From: Bin5 sp965218625
Lineage (GTDB): Bacteria > Chloroflexota > Anaerolineae > Caldilineales > Caldilineaceae
Reading direction: 5' to 3'
Assembly: GCA_965218625.1 (NCBI GenBank)
Contig: CBDCLG010000020.1
Coordinates: 248,001 to 312,000, forward strand
DNA: 64,000 bases
Shown: piece after piece, positions 62,323-64,000 of the stretch
Layout of the letters: every line of letters begins with the position of its first letter
Position numbering within the stretch: position 1 is the stretch's first letter
Made by a program: the position numbers and the translations under genes
The notes under the pieces: generated by a model
The model's input: only the letters and a program-made list of their open reading frames with translations
Database searches by the model: none
What the model was told of the DNA's origin: nothing

Positions 62323-62507
62323 TAGGTCTCGTTGACGTTTGTCGGAACTGTGATTCAGCTGATTTATTTGATGGCCTTGATTGACGGCGCTGGCTCCCGA
62401 AGCGGGCTTTGTTCACGAGAATCAGGTGAATCAGAGTCCAAACTGTTCTCAAACCTACTTTAGATGTCGCCTCTTTGAATGGCTTTCTCAAATGTCAACG
62501 AGCCCTA
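62323..62507 (+). repeat. MITE-like element, copy 5
   Basis: A 181-bp element (62325-62505) flanked by TA on both sides. Left end GGTCTCGTTGACGTTT, right end AAATGTCAACGAGCCC; the right end is the consensus terminal repeat. The outer 19 bases at both ends are near-perfect inverted copies. It lies 74 bp past the MBL-fold gene and only about 1.1 kb from copy 4 in the same orientation. Confidence 0.92.
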
Positions 62508-62791
62508 GTCTCCTTGTCAACTACGCCAGTCCAGCATTGGCCTGCCAGCCGGCTCCATTCGCCCCATACAACCCGCCAAGAATCTAAAGTAGATCCCTTT
62601 TGAAACCCCGACTTCTCGGAAAGGGGGCACATAGGGTTCACGGGCAGTTCGGCCGTACGCTCGTCGGGAAGAAATTCCTGGTTCCATTAGGGAAACAGTT
62701 TAGAATGGAGCTTCTTGCGCAATACCAGCAACCCCGCCTCGCCGAGCGCCAACTAAAAACTAGAAACTCAAAACTGAAAACTAACAAAAAA
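62508..62791. other. Intergenic stretch with gene-end repeat
   Basis: No supported gene. At 62751-62785 it carries AACTAAAAACTAGAAACTCA and AAACTGAAAACTAAC, a T-rich tail on the minus strand right after the MFS stop and an unoccupied copy of the site used by MITE copy 4. Confidence 0.6.
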
Positions 62792-63997
62792 TCAGTCCGC
62801 CGACCCTGTCGCCGGCGCAACCGCCGGCGCCGGCTGCGCTACGCCCATCCGCACAAAGAATGCGCAGAACGCAGCCAGAATCGGCATCACCGCCACCGCG
62901 TGCATCACCGCCGCAAGACCGAGAGAGTCCGCGATCGGCCCCGCCACCCCCATCCCAAACGCGCCCGCAGCAAACGTGAAACCCAATATCGCCCCACTCG
63001 CCAGCCCCTGCCGCCCCGGCAAAAAACGCTGCGCCATCACCACCAGGATGCTGTGCGGAATCCCGACCATGTACCCGGCCGCAAACGCCAGCGGGAAGAA
63101 CGCCCACCCATCCACAATATCCAGCATCAGCCACGAAAACGGGGTCGCCGCCGCCAGCGCGAACATCAGGATCTTGCGCTGGTCGTACCGGTCCCCCAGC
63201 ACGCCGCCCGTCATCGAACCCAGCGCGATCGCCACGCTCGGCACGCCCACCATCAGCCCAAACGTCGACGGCGAAAAGCCCATATCAGCAAAATACTTCG
63301 GCAGCAGCCCGTAGAAGATCTGGTGCACCGACGCCCGCAGCGCCACCAGCACCGCAAACGCCACCAGCACGTACAGCTGGCCCGTCCGCCGCGGCCTCTC
63401 CGTCCCCGGCCTTCTTCGTCTCGGCTTCGTCGGCGGCCACACGTGCCCCCCGCGGAACGGCGAAATCTTCACCGGCCCCGCCGGCGCCTCCTCGCTCTCC
63501 GGCTTCTCCAGCGGCCTGTGCAGTATAACCGCCATCCAAGCGACAAAGGGCAGCGTCGCCACAGCCATGATCCGCGGCCCCGCCATCCCGATCTCCTCCA
63601 GCAGGAAACCCGCGATCATCGGCCCGAACGCCAGCCCCATCTGCCCCAGCAAAAAGAAGATCGACGTCCCCGTCGTCGCCCGCTCGCGCCCCGCCGCCCC
63701 CGCATTCATCGCCCCTTGCGGATGGAACGCCGCGCTGCCCAGCGAGGCCACCGTCATCAGCGCGATCAGCGCGATGAAATCCTGCGCAAAAGTCGCCGCA
63801 AAATAGAATACCGATGTCCACAACAGCCCCGCCGCGCCCAGCCACCGCCCACCAAACCGGTCCGCCAGCACACCGAAAGCCGGCTGCGTCAGCGAACCCA
63901 TCAGCGTGAACGCCATCATGCCCCACGCAATCTCCATATTCGAAAGATTGAAAGGCACGACCAGCACCGCGAGGATCATCGCGACCGACGAATTCAT
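62792..63997 (-). CDS. MFS transporter, probably cut at its N-terminus by the window edge
   Basis: A 401-residue membrane protein with about 12 predicted spans, of the major facilitator superfamily. The loop LADRFGGRWLGAAG between spans 2 and 3 is the MFS motif A (D-R-x-G-R), and GVLGDRYDQRKIL is its equivalent in the second half. The central loop is basic. The first ATG in the window is at 63997, but the frame stays open to the end, and typical relatives have about 15-25 more residues before this point, so the true start may lie outside. Fosmidomycin-resistance-like or sugar-phosphate groups are possible; substrate unknown. Confidence 0.88.
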   Translation of the reverse strand: MNSSVAMILAVLVVPFNLSNMEIAWGMMAFTLMGSLTQPAFGVLADRFGGRWLGAAGLLWTSVFYFAATFAQDFIALIALMTVASLGSAAFHPQGAMNAGAAGRERATTGTSIFFLLGQMGLAFGPMIAGFLLEEIGMAGPRIMAVATLPFVAWMAVILHRPLEKPESEEAPAGPVKISPFRGGHVWPPTKPRRRRPGTERPRRTGQLYVLVAFAVLVALRASVHQIFYGLLPKYFADMGFSPSTFGLMVGVPSVAIALGSMTGGVLGDRYDQRKILMFALAAATPFSWLMLDIVDGWAFFPLAFAAGYMVGIPHSILVVMAQRFLPGRQGLASGAILGFTFAAGAFGMGVAGPIADSLGLAAVMHAVAVMPILAAFCAFFVRMGVAQPAPAVAPATGSAD

Positions 63998-64000
63998 TAT

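Noticed and set aside
61165..62325. 386-codon plus-strand open frame over the MBL-fold gene
   Set aside because: Pro/Arg-rich out-of-frame shadow running out of MITE copy 4; the MBL protein in the other frame has the metal motifs.
1..64000. tRNA, rRNA, riboswitch and CRISPR signals
   Set aside because: None recognised on reading both strands; intergenic regions hold only the hairpins, promoters and repeats listed. A covariance-model scan would be decisive for structured RNAs.

Overview
The window is GC-rich, gene-dense bacterial chromosome, most likely from a Chloroflexota bacterium of the Caldilinea/Anaerolinea type. This is an inference from gene style: Ala/Pro-rich lipoprotein and Tat-lipoprotein solute-binding proteins (S-R-R-x-F-L followed by ..AAC), many ABC importers, phytanoyl-CoA-dioxygenase-like proteins, sulfatases and a Thr/Pro-stalk surface protein. 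No rRNA, tRNA or CRISPR array was seen. Several genes carry single-base frameshifts, so either some decay or some assembly indels must be allowed for.

Layout. (1) 1-13.9 kb, all on the minus strand: a long co-directional cluster. It holds a peptide/nickel-type ABC importer (binding protein, two permeases, two ATPases), a nucleoside-hydrolase-like/FGE-like fusion, a Gfo/Idh/MocA oxidoreductase, a PIG-L-type deacetylase, an isochorismatase-like hydrolase and three PhyH-like oxygenases. It looks like uptake plus stepwise catabolism of an unknown organic compound. (2) 14.0-17.3 kb: a lower-GC island with a broken AAA_13/RloC-like ATPase and two small unknown proteins, bordered by a MITE. (3) 17.4-23.7 kb, plus strand: a second importer (binding protein, two permeases, no ATPase) followed by two tandem sialidase-fold paralogs; a convergent M19 dipeptidase follows. 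(4) 25.0-27.0 kb: a lower-GC three-gene cassette of unknown function whose genes overlap by 14 bp each. (5) 27.2-33.4 kb, minus strand: sarcosine-oxidase-like flavoenzyme, BKACE enzyme, frameshifted zinc dehydrogenase, VapBC pair, SDR, PanB. (6) 33.6-41.4 kb: a carbohydrate importer operon (two paralogous binding proteins, one frameshifted, and two permeases) ending in a sulfatase, with a decayed second copy of the sulfatase 3' end beside it. (7) 41.4-48.6 kb: cytochrome P450, a decayed TolB-like lipoprotein gene, a Cys-rich protein and an 825-residue lipoprotein made of three internal repeats. (8) 49.2-64 kb: MurE-like ligase with a membrane-anchored beta-propeller protein, type I phosphodiesterase, RecD2 helicase with a TIM-barrel isomerase, a Na+/H+ antiporter remnant, Nudix and HAD hydrolases, an MBL hydrolase and an MFS transporter.

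The most distinctive structural feature is a family of five non-coding TA-flanked elements (four of exactly 181 bp). They have terminal inverted repeats and look like MITEs of the IS630/Tc1-mariner type. For one copy an unoccupied version of the insertion site is also present in the window. Other points of note are the 44-bp filler sequence inside the broken ATPase, the triplicated lipoprotein, the hydrolase/FGE fusion and the unknown overlapping three-gene cassette.
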